Assembly: GCA_016290335.1 (NCBI GenBank)
Contig: JAEETM010000078.1
Coordinates: 1-15,638 of the forward strand
Length of the DNA: 15,638 nt
Source: Treponema sp.
Lineage (GTDB): Bacteria > Spirochaetota > Spirochaetia > Treponematales > Treponemataceae
Direction of reading: 5' to 3'
Notes under the pieces: model-generated
What the model was told of the DNA's origin: nothing
The model's input: only the letters and a program-made list of their open reading frames with translations
The model's database searches: none
Program-made: the position numbers and the translations under genes
Shown here: positions 14,215-15,638 of the stretch, piece by piece
Position numbering within the stretch: the stretch's first letter is position 1
Layout of the letters: each line of letters begins with the position of its first letter

Positions 14215-15638
14215 ATGGCAGAACAGAATAATAAAAACCGAATAAAAGAACTCGAAGAATTAATCGTAAAATATCAGAAAGCCTATTACGACGGGGAAGG
14301 AATAATAAGCGATGCTGAGTTTGACAAACTCTGGGATGAATTAAAGGAGTTAGACCCGGCTAACCCAATCCTGCAGCGCGTTGGTGCCGATTCCGGTAAT
14401 TTTGCAAAAATACAGCACGTTATGCCAATGGGCAGCCAGGAAAAAGCCGCAAATCCCGAACAGTTTCTTGCCTGGGCCGCAAAGCATGAATACGACCAGT
14501 ATCTTGTTGAATATAAGCTGGACGGTGCTTCTCTTGAGCTGCAGTACGAAAACGGTAAGCTTATACGAGCAGTTACCCGCGGAGACGGTTCCATCGGAGA
14601 TGATATAACTGCAAATGCACGCAAGATGAATGGCGTTCAATACGAAATCCGTAAAAATGGCGAGCCTGTTCCGTTTACAGGCGGTGTCCGCGGCGAAGTA
14701 ATTATGACACACGAGATTCATCATAATTATTTTTCTGATAAAGCAAACTGCCGTAATGCCGCAAACGGACTGATGAAAAGAAAGGACGGACAGGGCAGTG
14801 AATACTTAAAGCTCATAACTTACGATGCTCTTTCTACCGACGGCAAAACCTTTTTTACAACCGAACAGGAAAAAATCCGCTGGCTTATGGACTGCGGCTT
14901 TAATGTTGTAAAGCTTGTAATCTGTAAAAGTGCTGAACGAGTAATTGCTTACCGCGCAAAGGTAATGGAAGAACGCAAAGACCTTGAATATGATATTGAC
15001 GGGCTTGTTGTAAAAGAAAGCGTTATAAATTATGAGGATGCTTCTCGTGCTCGCCCGGACAGGCAGATTGCATTTAAGTTCAGTCTTGAAGAAGCTGTTA
15101 CAACTCTGCGCCAGGTTGAATGGAGCATAAACGGCGGTACCTACACACCTGTTGCCATTTTTGATGAAGTTGAACTGAACGGTACAAAGGTACAGCGTGC
15201 TAGTCTTGCAAACCCGGACACAATGCGCAAGCTTGGTGTAAGAATAGGAAGTCACGTTGTTGTCGTAAAGCGCGGTGAAATAATTCCAAAAATAGAAAGT
15301 GTTGTTGAAGAAAAAGGTCTTGAAACAACACCTGTTGAGCTGCCGTGTACCTGCGAGGTTTGTGGTACAGCTCTTGTTGATGAAGGAAGCAGGCTTTACT
15401 GTCCTAACAAAAAGTGTTCAAAACGTGTACTTCACCAGCTGTTAAAGTTCCAGCAGGTTGTTGATATTCGTGATTTAGGCGAAACTCTTATAACCCAATT
15501 GTTCAACGACAAAAGACTACAGTCAATATCGGACATTTATTCGCTGACTGCAGAAGACCTTGTTCCATATTTTTTGAACTCAGAAAGCATTGAAGCCGAA
15601 AAAAAATCGCTTGGTGCCGAAAAGGTTTATAAGAGCAT
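14215..15638 (+). CDS. ligA: NAD+-dependent DNA ligase, N-terminal 474 residues (runs off window end)
   Basis: Seals nicks in replication and repair using NAD+ as adenylate donor. Domain Ia is present (YYDGEGIISDAEFDKLWDEL at 24-43). The adenylation motif is EYKLDG with nucleophile K101, then TRGDGSIGDD (121-130), VRGEVIM (158-164), RNAANGLMKRKDG (180-192) and YDIDGLVVKES (259-269). The OB-fold shows TYTPVAIF and KRGEIIPKIE (352-361). Four Cys at 380, 383, 396 and 401 form the zinc finger, and the helix-hairpin-helix domain has begun; the BRCT domain would be beyond the window. Several family blocks are divergent: PMGSQEK for PMLSL, RPDRQIAFKF for the PRWAIAYKF block, and INGGTYTP for GRTG-TP. 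No strong Shine-Dalgarno precedes the ATG at 14215. It starts 46 bases after trmB. Confidence 0.93.
   Translation, partial: MAEQNNKNRIKELEELIVKYQKAYYDGEGIISDAEFDKLWDELKELDPANPILQRVGADSGNFAKIQHVMPMGSQEKAANPEQFLAWAAKHEYDQYLVEYKLDGASLELQYENGKLIRAVTRGDGSIGDDITANARKMNGVQYEIRKNGEPVPFTGGVRGEVIMTHEIHHNYFSDKANCRNAANGLMKRKDGQGSEYLKLITYDALSTDGKTFFTTEQEKIRWLMDCGFNVVKLVICKSAERVIAYRAKVMEERKDLEYDIDGLVVKESVINYEDASRARPDRQIAFKFSLEEAVTTLRQVEWSINGGTYTPVAIFDEVELNGTKVQRASLANPDTMRKLGVRIGSHVVVVKRGEIIPKIESVVEEKGLETTPVELPCTCEVCGTALVDEGSRLYCPNKKCSKRVLHQLLKFQQVVDIRDLGETLITQLFNDKRLQSISDIYSLTAEDLVPYFLNSESIEAEKKSLGAEKVYKS

Noticed and set aside
1..15638. CRISPR array, tRNA genes, insertion sequences, toxin-antitoxin or defence genes.
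   Set aside because: No regularly spaced repeats, cloverleaf segments, transposase or recombinase motifs, or defence-type proteins were seen.

Overview
The window looks like a chromosomal segment of an anaerobic, host-associated spirochaete, most likely a Treponema. This is inferred from gene content and protein character: a class III (anaerobic) ribonucleotide reductase with NrdR, a spirochaete-type NAD+ DNA ligase, an apolipoprotein N-acyltransferase, and several secreted or lipidated proteins of treponemal flavour. Base composition is moderately AT-rich and genes are tightly packed. I see no insertion sequence, phage gene, CRISPR array, tRNA or rRNA, and no stretch above 300 bases without a gene.

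Layout. (1) 1-1369, minus strand: an nrdR-nrdD operon. The two genes overlap by 8 bases. A readable promoter carries two NrdR-box-like sites, one inside the promoter and one in the leader. (2) 1471-3432, minus: lnt, for lipoprotein maturation. (3) 3593-8350, plus: four tightly spaced genes, namely a divergent galactokinase-like GHMP kinase, surE, a cytoplasmic TPR protein, and an exported TPR + NHL-propeller + VWA-like protein. (4) 8373-11476, minus: a large exported polytopic membrane protein followed by dinB (DNA polymerase IV). (5) 11571 to the window end, plus: a protein with a possible degenerate GHKL (histidine-kinase-type ATPase) C-terminus, a lipoprotein, trmB, and ligA, which runs off the end.

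The clearest regulatory signals are in two intergenic regions. One is the nrdR promoter (TTGTGT-17-TATTAT) with its NrdR boxes. The other is the 94-base divergent region at 11477-11570, which holds a near-ideal promoter (TTTACA-17-TATAAT) overlapped by a perfect 7-5-7 inverted repeat, a good operator candidate that could govern both directions.

Most of the window is housekeeping: dNTP supply, lipoprotein acylation, nucleotide phosphatase, translesion polymerase, tRNA m7G modification and ligase. No clear new defence or metabolic system is visible. The parts most worth following up are the polytopic membrane protein, whose exported domain distantly resembles M28 peptidases; the GHKL-like protein and its adjacent lipoprotein; the kinase that lacks a galactose-binding Asp; and the TPR-NHL-VWA exported protein. 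Fold-level suggestions for these are inferences from motif reading, not search results.
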